Below are positions 52,161-64,000 of a DNA stretch of 64,000 nucleotides, piece by piece (the first letter of the stretch is position 1; each line of letters opens with the position of its first letter). The stretch is from NCBI GenBank assembly GCA_948567375.1, contig OX419756.1, positions 74,564,552 through 74,628,551 on the forward strand, read 5' to 3'. The notes beneath the pieces are model-generated. The model saw nothing but the letters and a program-made list of their open reading frames with translations. It searched no databases and had not been told where the DNA came from. The position numbers and the translations under genes are program-made. Source of the stretch: Lunularia cruciata (Eukaryota > Streptophyta > Marchantiopsida > Lunulariales > Lunulariaceae).

Positions 52161-54888
52161 TCCTTCCAAGCACCTTTGTACCGGAATTCCTTAGTTGGGA
52201 AACACTCGATTTCTGCAGTTGGTGCAGTCGGATACAAAGCTTTTATTTCCACGTTCCTCGCTTCCTTCATTGCAGATAAAGGTAAACACTGTAGCTACAG
52301 GCTACTACTATGCTAGAGCTAAATTCGACTTGAGGTTGGAGATGTTGCTAGCATAGCTTCAGTGTTTAATGTGCTAGTGTGCCGGTCGAATTGAAAAAAG
52401 ATAACACCTTTATCGACAATTAGTTTTCCACCCGTCCAGAACAAAGCCTTCTCTGAATCAGAGATACTTTTGTATACCATTGAGTCGACCAGTGTCTCCT
52501 TCACCTACGTTGTGAATATTTCTCAGCTCCCAAGCCCAGGCTTAATCACTCTCAAATCCCGATTTTGGGCTAAAACGTTTGAGTTATTTCCTAATCGACT
52601 GTAATCACTTCCCCGACATCCAAGTCATGTATGATTCACTCTAAATCTCTTCCACCTCTGCACGCCTGCTAAAGCCCATACATCTGCTGCTCCATACTCA
52701 AAGCCCCGCCATAGCCAAACGACCGAGACCTGGTACCGTTAAATCTTTTGGTTAACATGGGTATCATCAAGTTAAAATTCCAAATTTAAAGTATCGTTAA
52801 TCTATCTCGAACATTTCCAGTGCAATCTTCTTTCCGTAGACTATATTCGAAGCATCATGTATGTCTAGATCTGCAGAGGCTCCTCGTGTAGTTGACCTTG
52901 CCAGGGTTTCTTGGACTTTCTCGAACGCGGTTCATTTTCCTTTATGATTTCGCCTGGAGAAAAAAAAAATCACTTAATAGCGTGGTTTTGAATTGTGAAT
53001 ATCGGTATCGCTATGGAACTGGAACGTTCTTGCCAAGTGCAGAGAAAATATCTATAAAATCTCTAAAAATTTCGATGAATAACCCTCAGTTCTGTAAAGA
53101 TTGATGGTAAATTCTCCAATTCTGTAAAAATCAACAATACCCTATACGTGACCCCAAGTGACATTCGTTTTACTTGGCAACATAATTAACTTCGTAATGT
53201 GTTTATGTACAAGTACAAGTCTCAATTACACGACTATGTTTTAAAACCCAATTTCTTGGAAAAAGATTTAAAGATCTCAAATTCCAAGCTCGAATTTATC
53301 TCCTGAATTCCAACCCTACGAATTCAGGGTTAACAGTTCAGACCACCGAACTCAAAGAACTATCGCAGAACTCTAAATTAAACCTTATCCAACCTATGGG
53401 CCCTGAATCCAATGCAATTTCCAAACAACGTAGCAAAGCACGTATATATATATATATTATTTTTGAAAATCAAGAGCAGAATTGTAAATTGGAAAATGTT
53501 TAGAGACAACAGATTTAAATTCTAAATATTTTTGAAAAGCAAGAGCAATAGAGATTTTTTTGAAATCAAAAGCAAAAGAGATTCAACTGAGGAATATGAA
53601 AGTCCATCGCTATGTAAATTGGAAAATATAGATAAAGGTGTATAAAATAATGAATTCATACAATAATGTATTTAATTTACCCATATTTTATGAAGTTGCT
53701 AAAGTCCTTAGAGCTGTAAGTGCATTTACTCACCTTCCCATGGTTATTGGAATACTATTTTCGTGCGAAATGTGACTTTAAGGATACCAGTTCTTACCTT
53801 CTTTCCATCTCATATGTAGCGCTGGGGTTGTTATTAGAAGCCGCACTCACAGTTTAAGCGTCGAAAACAGTTTCAACCTTATGAAGGAAGCACTTGTGGC
53901 AAGGATAGAAAATGTTTCCCTATTGCTTTAAACTTATTGGCAGTAATTTTGCGTGAATCCAAATGTTTTTTTCCTTAAACGGTTGAATATTTCGAATGAA
54001 TATATACTAAAACATCTCAAATAAATAACCGTCAGGATTGCAAGCTTCCATATTGGGTAAAAATACTTGCTGACGACTCAATAATTTCCCAACACACTTA
54101 AGGGGTGATAATTCAACATCTATCTATTAGACCATAAACAATAATATCTACTAGCTTCATCAAAGCAAAAGCGCTAAATAGAATACGCCCAAGAAACAAG
54201 ATAAAAGGGCATCATCATTTGATTCGACTCCATGCGCCTATAAGTTCAATTTCTATATCATTGTACAATAGAAAATTCTTTTATATAGACTTTCTTTTAT
54301 ATATTCTTTTAGATAACTTGGACGGGAAATAGTATTTCCATCATCGTTTTGCTATTTTTATCACATTATTTCTAGATTTCGACATTGAAATCAGTTTGAA
54401 GGAATTTAATTTACATTTTAGAGGTAAAAATTTAAAAATGATAATGAAAATAGTATTTCCTTAAACTTAACCATTTTATATTTTATTTTTGTACAATTTA
54501 TTTGACAGAGTCTTTCCCTTCTTCTTGTTATCCTCTGCAATCGCCTTCTTTTTCTGCTTCCATACGATTATGCAGTGGTTATCTTTAAAATGTTGCCTAA
54601 CCGGTCCCGATCACATGGTCCAGACATCATACACAAGGGTAACTTATGACGACCTCTATGCTTCTTACTCACGTGGGCTACCATAATACATGTCATCAGT
54701 GCATCTAGCTAGTTGCACGTTTTCAATAGCCTATTTGCACCCATGTATACCCATAAGGTATACCCATGTTGGTATTTACACGCATGAGAACTTTCTTAAA
54801 GTCACAAGGACAGGTACCGGGTAACGACAAGGATAAGAAAAGAAGCCCGTGAAGACGTACAAAGACAAAATTCAACTGCAACGGAAAA
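52161..54888. other. AT-rich intergenic DNA
   Basis: No gene recognised in 2.7 kb. A short (TA)n run lies at about 53,441-53,457. Confidence 0.5.
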
Positions 54889-54956
54889 GGCTCTGGCAAC
54901 GGAAAAGCCTTATTTTTCTTAGATTGATATTAATCTAGATTCCGTTGCTCAGAGCC
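54889..54956. repeat. Imperfect inverted repeat
   Basis: GGCTCTGGCAACGGA (54,889-54,903) pairs with TCCGTTGCTCAGAGCC (54,941-54,956) with one bulge. A second, partly palindromic AGATTGATATTAATCT lies between. Confidence 0.75.
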
Positions 54957-55011
54957 TCCCAAAATTACACGAAGGATTCGTGTGAATGTCAAGACACCTG
55001 CCTGACGATCT

Positions 55012-55501
55012 CTACTGGTGTCTCTTCACTCTGGGCGATATTACATATGGGATTCGCCGTACATATCGGATTGCAAACTGAATCAAAGCGCAAATGGTGA
55101 TTTGTGTTTGTAATGGAGAAGATCGGAAAGCCAGACAGGAACTATTTCGAAGGATTTGTGCAATACAAGCCGTGGAATATCTTATTACGCCAACGAGAAG
55201 AAATTGGCGTATCTCAAGAGTATCGCCAACGTTGATCACAACTGTTCTCCGGCCCGCGACTAGAGGAAGGTCAACCCATCTATTACCTTCGCGCACCATA
55301 ATCAAGATCTGCTCTCAACAATGTCATAAGGTTGGGATCCGCATGAGGTCCTGCACGAACTGTAAGATCAGATCGGGGACACTCCGGATAGTAGTTTAGC
55401 CTCCAGGACTCCTGAAAGGTTGACTACTCCAGACCCAGATACAGTGCAAGAGCTCCAAGTACTTCGATCCCGATACCTCTCAGCTTAGGCCACAATTTCT
55501 C
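55012..55501 (-). pseudogene. 2-oxoglutarate/Fe(II) dioxygenase fragment
   Basis: Read on the minus strand from a GCAG acceptor at 55,505-55,502: LRGIGIEVLGALALYLGLE, a stop, then WRLNYYPECPRSDLT, PHADPNLMTLL (HxD metal motif), a frameshift, EGNRWVDLPLVAGRRTVVIN and VGDTLEI. This is the order of the C-terminal catalytic half of plant 2-oxoglutarate oxygenases (lR-NYYP-CP, PHTDP, WV-V-P--GA-VVNIGD). The second metal His and the R-S co-substrate motif are not clear. One stop and at least one frameshift show a pseudogene. Substrate cannot be told. Confidence 0.75.
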
Positions 55502-56779
55502 CTGCGGAACCATCAAATAAACAATAGACTGAGAAGGAGACAATTTTATAAATAGGGACGTCTGATTACACACCTGCCTATCATATGAAACTTCGTCTTG
55601 TAAGTTTCCGTGCCGCGTTTGAGTGAGATGGGGAAGTGTTACTACTGATAATACTAAAACGCGACAGAATTCTGTGAGATGATCAGGATCAAGTTACCAG
55701 TACCTGAAAAGCGTGGATCTACATACTGGCATGTTGCAGTCTTCATGTTTGTGTCCTTGTGGAACTGCAATGTGTGAATTTGTGGCACTTGTTGTCTGAT
55801 TTATAGGTAAAAAGGCTGTTCGCTGTGTGCTGCATATCCCACCACCCAGACACATAAAACTTACCCCCGATAGAGCAAACAGAACTTATTTCCGGTTTCC
55901 AACATCGAACTGCAGCCCGAACCTTATTTTGTGCATGACCTAAACCGAAACCTGATTTTGAAGTGAACAGGTGTGCGAGTCGACAATGCGGACTTCGGTG
56001 ACAGAGTCATCTTAGTCGTGTTTACTGCTACTCGAATTAAGATTGTGATTATGTTAATGATGTCAAAAACCGATCAAAACACCACTCAGTTGCCGGTCGG
56101 TTGATCTGTGTTACTGTTATGGTGTTGCCCACCGTCCATTCGTGTGTCTATTAGTTGTTACTATTGTGCCTTCGATTCAGGTTACTCCTTGATCATCCTA
56201 GTTGTTGTCAAAACCCGTGAAAGGTCGGCAAAGTACAAGAATTGCTCCCTAGTGAACGTCAGTTTCGTATTGGTGGAGCACTTCCCTGGAGATAAAATTG
56301 TATGAAAAGATGTAAAGAGACTATCCAAATTGGAGCTTATTCACGTTCAGATCGTCTGTCTCTCTGTTTAACCGCGTTTCGATGTTAAGACTTCGATTAC
56401 TGTGACAACCGTCCCACCAATTCCCCACCCTGTTTCAAATCACTAGAAGATTATCTTCACACTTATTCTAGAGACAACAGAACCTAGGGCGGGTGCTTGT
56501 CCCCTTACGTCGCTATTCATAGATTTGATATTGGACGGTATCCACGATCCAACAGTAAGTGATATGCTGGGTTATTAAAGAAAGGTACGTATAAGAAGGC
56601 TGTCAGTCAAGACTTGTATACTCATTTCTCAGTAATTGGTCGCCGGAGTAGTATCATACATCCACAAGACGGGAAGGAAAGTCCTCAATTCATTTCCCCT
56701 GACTGTTGGTAAAGTCGTTAAAAAGCACCTAGAGGGGTCGACGTCCACCTAGAAGTTTTCCTTTTATGTTCCTTTTCGT
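55502..56779. other. Spacer between dioxygenase fragment and HNL copy 3 block
   Basis: Upstream exons of the dioxygenase would be expected here on the minus strand, but none is recognisable. Confidence 0.4.
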
Positions 56780-59105
56780 ATGAAATATGAAAAGGAACAG
56801 GATCATGGGCAGCTCATTGACTATGTCAGAAGTTTGCATCCCTCCAACACGTTGGTTCGTTCACAAAGTCAATAACCTCCTTCTACCATACAAAGAAGGC
56901 TTCTTTATGTTGAAGTTATCTACACCGTCATTGACACCGGAGGAAATGCGCTGGGGACGAAACCCTCAGCTTGGCACTCATTAGCCGAGTAGAATTAAAA
57001 CCTGGTTTAACTTACTAGTAACTGTTTTTTCCTGTTCTTAATCAAAGTAGACAGATATTGGCTGAAGCTAGTTTTAGACTCTAGAGTAAGAACTCTACAG
57101 TTTTAGACTTCTACCCTAGATTCTTACAGAATTAGATTCGAAGATATCAATACCAGGGACGCGCTACTACTGTGCAATCCCCCTCCCTTGCATCTTCTAA
57201 GTAAGTCATTGTTCGCATAGCGTGATCCGCACTTGTACCTGGTACAGTATAGTGAGCTGTATCCTGTAGCTTGGATGGGTGTTCCTTCTCGATTGGAGTC
57301 ATCGAGAGTAGAGAGCTACTGAACTGTTCTATTGTCTCAAGTTGACAGGTCAATCATCTGCTTTCCCCCGTTTTGTTATCCTCGTAGTGGATACCGGCAG
57401 GAATTGTCAGTTCATGCTTCGAACTCGTAGTAAGGAAGGGCGAGGGACATGGTCATCATCGATCTAAATTATTTGTGAGAAAGGAGACAGAAGCGGAATG
57501 CTGCAGTATCTGAGGATAGACAGATGGCGTAACCCCAAACTTTCTAGCTATTGAGGAAACCTAGGGATGAATAGCAGCGATCGATGAGAAGTTGACATCG
57601 TTAGCTAAGAAGTTGGAAGAGGAGGCAATCAGGTGATCCTGGGGACTGAGTTTTCTTCTACTACTGTATGAGACAGGTAACTCATTCAACATGCAGTTCA
57701 TGCTCTCCAAAAGCTTCCTCAGAAGGCTCTAAGTTGAGAGGGAGGGTTCGTGATTGACACGCTTGTGACATAATCGATTGTTCTGGGTTGTGTGCGGCTC
57801 AATCTGATACTTAAAATTCTCAGGCTTTCCTTCCATGGCTTCCGTTTCTTACTATCCCCATACGTTTAAAATTTGTCTGCCTCATGTCCCATAGTACTTG
57901 GGGTGGTTTCCCATGCGAAGGTTCGGTATATCGGTGCAGAAGACAGAATCGTTTGATCTGTCTTTTCCATGTAAATTTCTTTAAAGTTTTGTCAGCCTAT
58001 GTTAACGGCACACCAAAGCCTGGTGCATAGACTCTGTTCATTTCCTCGTCGACTTTCTCCCGATCTCCCCGGTGGTCGCTGCACTCTGCTATATCCACCC
58101 GTAGTATCCCCTGCGGATTGAACGGATCTTCAAGGGTAAAAATTTCCTTAAGAGAGGACCTTGGAATCCTCCTTAGGAAAACCAACCGACTCCGGAGAGT
58201 ATTGATCTTCTCTCGACCTTTCAGTATAGACTCAGAAATTGCCTTCGCACTCGTGAGCGTTCGAACATAAACTCGGTTGGAGAGGTAGCAGTAGCCCAGC
58301 TACTTCGGTACTTAGGGCACTATCCTTCTAGCGTTTAGCGTTTCAGGACTCATGCGGCTATTAGAACCTGGCAGACATGATAGACTATCCAGTCCTGTCA
58401 TTCTTCGCTCTAGTCCAACTGTCATCCGTTTACACTACGCATTTTAATGCTTTTGCTTCACTTTCGAATGTATATTCCTACTAGCCCGATCGTTTTGTCC
58501 ACTCTTAGTTTCAAATGTATCCCCTGTTTTTACCTGAAAAGGCTTCCTTTCATACATGCACACCATTGCACGGGCATTTCTGTGCATTGGTATGCATCAT
58601 GTATGAAATCATGCTGACCATGGAATGGATCAATTTTCGCTTCTGCTTTGTATCGATTTCGCTTATATTCTGCTCTGGATTTACCTTAGATCAGGTGGAT
58701 TTCAGTTTGCAGCTGTTCTTGTGCATGCAAGCATTTCATTCCATATGCATATTTTCGGTTCGTATCGTGTGGGTCCCATGTTTGATAAACAGTCTCTTCT
58801 CCCGATACAATATAGAGCAGTCAGAAGCTCACCGGGAAATGAGCCCTTCGCAACAATATGACGTCAACCATCACATGGCTAGCCTAGTTTATTGAAGGCT
58901 TGCGGAAACCTCTCCCAAACTGTTCCATGCGATAACTTCAGTTCTTGTGCAGACTCAGTCAGTGCGTTTTGGAAAGTTGTATCGCCGTAGATCACTTATA
59001 GTTGACCTGATAATGATGTTCCGGAGTAGTTCCCGATGATAAAATGTTGTCAATCTGGAAAGTCTCGAATTAATGAGTTTAATTTTCTGGAATTCCAGTG
59101 TCAAA
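56780..59105 (+). other. Upstream region of HNL copy 3
   Basis: Diverged counterpart of 707-2649 and 43,864-46,139. No LINE tail at its left edge: AAGGCTTCTTTATG is preceded by unrelated DNA. Confidence 0.65.
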
Positions 59106-62100
59106 ATGGACACACCGTCAACCAGTTCCCGGCTACAAGATTTTCTATCATACCTCCGCGAAAGCATCAAGGTATGTAAATGCAACTCTGAGATTTTCTA
59201 TCATCTATCCGAGAAAATAAATGCAATTGTGAGTTTAGATCATATGTTAGATTCTGTTAATGCTTAATTTAAAATACTATAATTTTAATGTAGAAAGTTT
59301 AGAACTAAAATATTTCATTGATTTTAAATTTTTTGATTAAGGTACTCATATTAAAACTCTACTTTATGGACGGTAGAGGACTTGGAAAGGGGTCTATCAG
59401 AATTACCGAATGTAATTTTCGGGCCAGGCAGGGGCAGTGAAATGGGGTTGCGTGGCGTTTCCTCTGTCCCAAATGTCTAAGAACTCCAAAATTTGCAGCA
59501 GCTCGCACTACTACACGAACTTGGTTCGCGGAGTGCTTCCGTATTTTCAAACTTTATGTTTAGCCCAGAAATGGTCTCAATCTTAGCCACTACTAAAACT
59601 CTTTTGATATACCTTGGAGTCAGTAACAAACTGCCACTTCTTTAGTAAAGAAGTAGTGCTTACGCACCTTCGGACCCATAGGGAGATGCATTACGTGCGA
59701 AGACCAGTAAGGGAAAGGGTGCGTGGGGGAAAAATATGTTTTTTATGCTTGGGTCGCCTCCCTCCGAAGATTTCCTCGCATACGGGCTCTCCGAGATCAG
59801 TTCTATAGGCCATGCACAATCAGCAGGAAACTTAAAAAAGTCAAAACGTAAATGGATGAATCAAATATTTTGACGTTACAAACAGGTGAAATATTCTCAG
59901 AGACTGCACGCAACGCATCTCCTATTGAAGGAACAAATGATGAGTATCAATTTAAGTTAAAATTATTTTATTTTATTAAATAAAGTGATACAGATATAGA
60001 GTTAAACAAGCAGTTCTTTAGTTCCTGTTTTCACGTATCTAATTATTTTTTAACACAAAATAATTAGTTCTTTGACGGTATTCATGCCTTAAAATAGTGT
60101 TTCTAGTTTCAGGAGTTTATTTAGTCTTTTACCTTGAGGTGGTTATTATGTCTAGTGAATGAATTGTTATGGACTATCTCTCTAGAAGTGCTATATTAGG
60201 AAGTGAAGAGAAAGAAAGTGAATTAAGTATTGCAATAAACAATCAAGAGTGTCTCCTCTGAGATAGGGAAAATTGAATACTAAAAAGTATAATATATCAG
60301 AAATTAAAATAATTAAAGATAGCCCCTCACCTTCATTTCATTTAGAGGCAACAATAATTCTTATCAACTTATATCAATTATAGATCTTGTTTATATTCCG
60401 CCTCAATCTTTAGCTCTTTTGACAAATTTCGAGTTACTCGGAAATGGTCTCTAATATTCTCTCGATCAAGTGGCATTTCACGATTAAAACAACCGGTAGG
60501 TTGTTGTAAGAATATATACTATTGATCTCGCTCGGGAAGTACCATACGTTCGCACAATGTTGGGAGATAGTTTGGAACTCCACCTCTCAATTCATAATAT
60601 TTTATCTACGTTTGCAGCAGCTCCGGATCTACTCGTCCACAACACGTTTTCAAGAGTCAGACTTTGGTATCAGCGAGGTAAAGCTTAAAAGTGACTCAAA
60701 ATCATGCATATGCTAGAATGTCAGCTGATGGTTAATAACTACTTGGTTGATTACCTTTCAAGCTAACTATGTTGGTGACAAATTTATTGGGAGTAAGAGG
60801 CTCTTGTGTTTTGAAGTGCTACACTTCTAATTGTCTGTATTTATCCATTCTTGAGTTGAGCGATTCCTTGTTGCTAGTGTACGAACCAGCAGTACCGAAG
60901 GTCGACGTTGTAGTTTTCCATGGCCTTCAACATGAGCATACTGGTGGGCTAGATGTGCACCTTTCGACTGGACGTGCAAAACTGACTCGAAGACAATCTG
61001 GCCCCAACGTTGGCTTGAAGAGCAGGCTGCACGAGTCTTCTTCATCAAATATGATGCAAGTTTACAAGAAACCGACTCGGCGGGGAGAATGGATATGACG
61101 CAAATAGCTGAAAATCTGTTGACAGAACTCGGTTGGGCATTCCGCACAGGACAAAAGTCGTCGAACAATTTCCGACCCATTATCTTGGTTGGACATAGTT
61201 TTGGGGGTCTTGTTATTAAGCAGTTATGCATTCACGCAGTAGAGCGGAAGGCTTTTGCAATTGGAGACAGAATTGATGAGAGATTGCTAAAAGGCATTAA
61301 AGGGATTCTGTTCTGTGGAACTCCCCATTCAGGGTCGGAAATGCTTGCTGGCATGGCTGAAAAGATCATGAGCAGGAGTCCTTTGTTGCCATTTGTGGAG
61401 TTGTTGAGCACCGAGGGTGCCAGGCAACACGAGAAATTCGGCCAATTGGCGATCAAAGAAAGTTGGGAGATTTTCAGTATTGGAGAAGCTTGTGCTACAG
61501 AAATGAAAACCAGCAGATTCCATATGGTATATTATAATCTACAGAAATTGAAGTCTGTTTTAACGAACGAGTTCTCTGTTTCTTATAAGAATAAACTCCC
61601 TACTAATTACAAAATATGAAACGAGTTTTTAATGATCCAGTTTTCCCAGGTTGTCTAGCTTGAGATTACTATTTTCTGCATGGTGGTTTAGTCTACGACA
61701 GACAATGCGAGGTCTATGTTAAGTATTCCTGTTTAAATCTTGCATGTGTAGGTCACAGGTGGAATCTCAAGGCAGATGATTGTAAAAGAAGCATCTGCAC
61801 GGTTCGGATCAAATCACATCACGGTGGTTGCATATCACTTGTCATTGTGCAAACCAGAGAGCAAACAATCAAACATGTTCCAGCACTTAGTACAGCTCAT
61901 CGAACAGGTATTGGACTTTGTTCATATCTGTTGTATGCTCTGCATGACATCAGAAAACACGACCTTTTTAAATTCCCCTTCCGTCTAACTTTTGTTACAG
62001 GTGCAAGAAAAAGCAGCCCCCGGTGCAACTACGCAATGCCATGCGAGGCGGAAGCAAGCAGTCTCAAAGAACCTAGTGAGTACCGAGTCGCATCTGGAAA

Positions 62101-64000
62101 CCGTTACGGCAGAAATTGAGCACGGGCGTTCGTTTATTGGGTTTTGTGGGATGGGAGGAGTTGGAAAGACCACCCTTGCAAAGTTGCTCTACAATAAGAT
62201 CAATGCCCGGTTTGAATACACTTGCTTTGTGGACAAAGTGAAGGAGATTCCAGGGGTCAAGAGAGAGGTGAAGGAGAAAGTCTGGGAACGCATAGATCCC
62301 CATCCTGGAGGTGATTACAAGGAAAGCAGATGGAATGAGATACTGGGGAAGAAACTCCTTGTCATCTTTGATGATGTCGAGAAAAGAGAAGATGTAGAGT
62401 TGTTGGAGGAAATAGCTCAAGAGAATGCCGCTGGGGAAAGTTGTTTCGTAGTCACAAGCCGAGATGGAGAGCTTTTCAATCGATTGTGCGACCAGATATA
62501 TGTCTGTCGAGTACTGGTTTTGGGGAGTGAAGATGCAAGGCGGTTGTTCATTGCACATGCGCTTCGAGGACACAATGAACCTCCAAATGAGTTGAAGGAG
62601 ATAGTAGAAGAAATTGTGGCAGGATGTGCTGGGTTGCCCCTGACCCTAGAGGTGATAGGAAGCTTACTGAGAGGGGAAACTGACAAACGGATGTGGGAAG
62701 AAATTCCCAAAGCTCTACAAGCAGTAGACTCAAAAAGGTTAGGAAGTCTGGAGGAGCAAGTATGGGGTAAGCTAAGGGTGAGTATCGACAATCTTAGAAC
62801 AGAGGAGTTGGAAATGTTTCTTGATGTGGCGACTATATTTACACGAGCCGGTGAGAATACATATTTTGGCACGCCGGGTCGACCGGAGCGTATGATAAAC
62901 CCTTGGTGGTTTAGCTCTGAAGAGGTAATGACGGCGTGGTCATCCACATACGGTTTCGCACACAACAGGTGGAAAGTCTTGATTAACAGATCTCTTGTAT
63001 ATAGTGGAGAGATGGATAACTCGTATGGTGAGTTTCAGCCTCGAATGCACGAGCATCTTCGACATTTGGGCATCAGAATTGCACTGGAGAGAGGTAGAAT
63101 CATTGAGCGCACTCCACTGGATGGTAACTACAAGGTATTTCCTGTTTTCTATACAAATTCTTCGTTTCCCTTCAGCAATTCATTTTTCCCAACTAAATGA
63201 GATATATTTACCAGAGATGTTTCCTAAATCTGAATTCATTTGTAAATCTAAACTGGAAGGGAGTCCGAAACACAGTTGTTGAGGTGGACATCATCGGGGA
63301 CATGTAGCCATTGTACTGGTTGTAATTTTGGGAGTCATACATCCATTCTCATCCAAGAAGGAGAAAATTTGAAACGGTGGTGCTAAAATAGGGTCCGTCT
63401 TGTATAAGTGCTTGATAGTTAGGCATGAAGACCTGGGAGTTGCTTTATACACGGCATCCGATGGACGGATGCGCTTAAACTATGACAATTTTAGATTTAC
63501 ATTTCATTTATGTTAATTTTAGTTTTCTATTTCATTTTTGAAGGGAGCTCAAGGGGTGGAGAAAGTGATTTTCCACGAAGTTGTAGTGAAAAGAAAATTC
63601 ATGGAATACAATGAAAATTGCTGTGACGAGGAAAGACCTTGTAAAATGCGGGAAGTATCGAGCATTATGTCACGACTTGAAGGACTTCGCTACTTGGTAT
63701 TCCTATATGAGAGTCCCCAGCAGCCGTGCAAAAGGTGTGCGGAACGGCCTCTTCAGTTGCCACCCAAAATTACCATGCTCATTTGGGTTTCTTTCCAGAC
63801 CATTTTTGTGCGTTCGACCTTGAAAGAGTTGGTTGTTTTGCACGTAACGTTCCATGTGGCCGAATTGGTGGAATTACATCTTACGCGTACAAGTTCTCGG
63901 GGATTACAAAATTACGATAATAATAGAATTCCTCTACCGGAGGAATCTTCGACAACCGTCTCGGATGAAGGAGATTTTGTCAACTTGCGGCCACTGGATC
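59106..64000 (+). pseudogene. HNL copy 3: hydrolase-NB-ARC-LRR, frameshifted, cut by window end
   Basis: Exons: 59,106-59,171, 60,618-60,677, 60,856-61,526, 61,752-61,907, 62,001-63,134, 63,544 to beyond 64,000. The exon-3 acceptor reads TTGAG instead of TTCAG. In exon 3 one T is missing (GACTTGG in copy 1, GACTGG near 60,968), so the frame ends at 61,098 and the GHSFGG half is out of frame. Exon 4 reads VVAYHLSLCKP where copy 1 has VDADHLSLCKP, losing two acidic residues. NB-ARC is open: GMGGVGKTT, LLVIFDDV, CFVVTSRD, GLPL, MHEHLRHLG. The AAG/GTATTT donor joins GGAGCTCAAGG in frame (GAQGVEKVIFHEVVV), so the LRR exon stays open here. An LRR array is expected past the window edge. Confidence 0.8.
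59200..60355. other. Extra DNA in intron 1 of HNL copy 3
   Basis: Intron 1 is 1,446 bases here against 290 in copy 1. About 1.15 kb between the donor region and the shared 3' part (from about 60,356) has no counterpart in copies 1 and 2. No element type was recognised. Next to the donor, the end of exon 1 (AGATTTTCTATCAT) is partly duplicated at about 59,192-59,232. Confidence 0.6.

Overview
The window looks like nuclear DNA of a land plant, most probably a liverwort (Marchantia type). The main reason is a gene family joining an N-terminal alpha/beta-hydrolase to an NB-ARC ATPase and leucine-rich repeats. That is the HNL (hydrolase-NBS-LRR) class of immune receptor described from liverworts. 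GT-AG introns, Ty3/gypsy chromoviruses with tRNA-Met primer sites and LINE remnants agree with this. No CRISPR array, rRNA gene or bacterial gene was seen.

Layout. (1) 1-7,800: LINE tail, conserved upstream DNA and HNL copy 1 (six exons, 2,650-7,768) with a very uniform LRR array. (2) 7,800-10,590: intergenic, with a tRNA-like fragment, a 74-bp duplication and a hairpin. (3) 10,590-18,156: decayed plus-strand gypsy element A carrying an extra LTR inside its own integrase. (4) 18,157-41,469: a nest of chromoviruses. Element C (minus) holds element B1 inside its 3' LTR; B1 holds its relative B2 with a perfect CCAAA target duplication; a third relative, B3 (plus), sits inside the C gag. (5) 41,530-43,863: degraded LINE. 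(6) 43,864-47,715: HNL copy 2, cut off after the hydrolase exon and joined to misplaced upstream DNA. (7) 47,900-56,780: gene-poor DNA with fragments resembling Aquarius, a LINE and a 2-oxoglutarate dioxygenase, plus tandem repeats. (8) 56,780-64,000: HNL copy 3, running off the window.

The three HNL copies are a segmental-duplication cluster at different stages of decay. Copy 1 has a one-base difference in the LRR exon that only an alternative donor would absorb. Copy 2 lost its exon-1 donor and everything after exon 3. Copy 3 has a one-base deletion in the hydrolase exon but keeps what looks like the ancestral junction to the LRR exon. The LINE tail sits at the same place in copies 1 and 2 but not in copy 3, so it dates the copy 1/2 split as the younger.

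The two least expected signals are in the transposons. The B LTRs carry clusters matching heat-shock elements (alternating GAA/TTC at 5-bp steps) upstream of their TATA boxes. Both the B and C families carry a related small ORF between the primer-binding site and gag. No similarity search, expression data or alignment software was used; all comparisons were made by eye.
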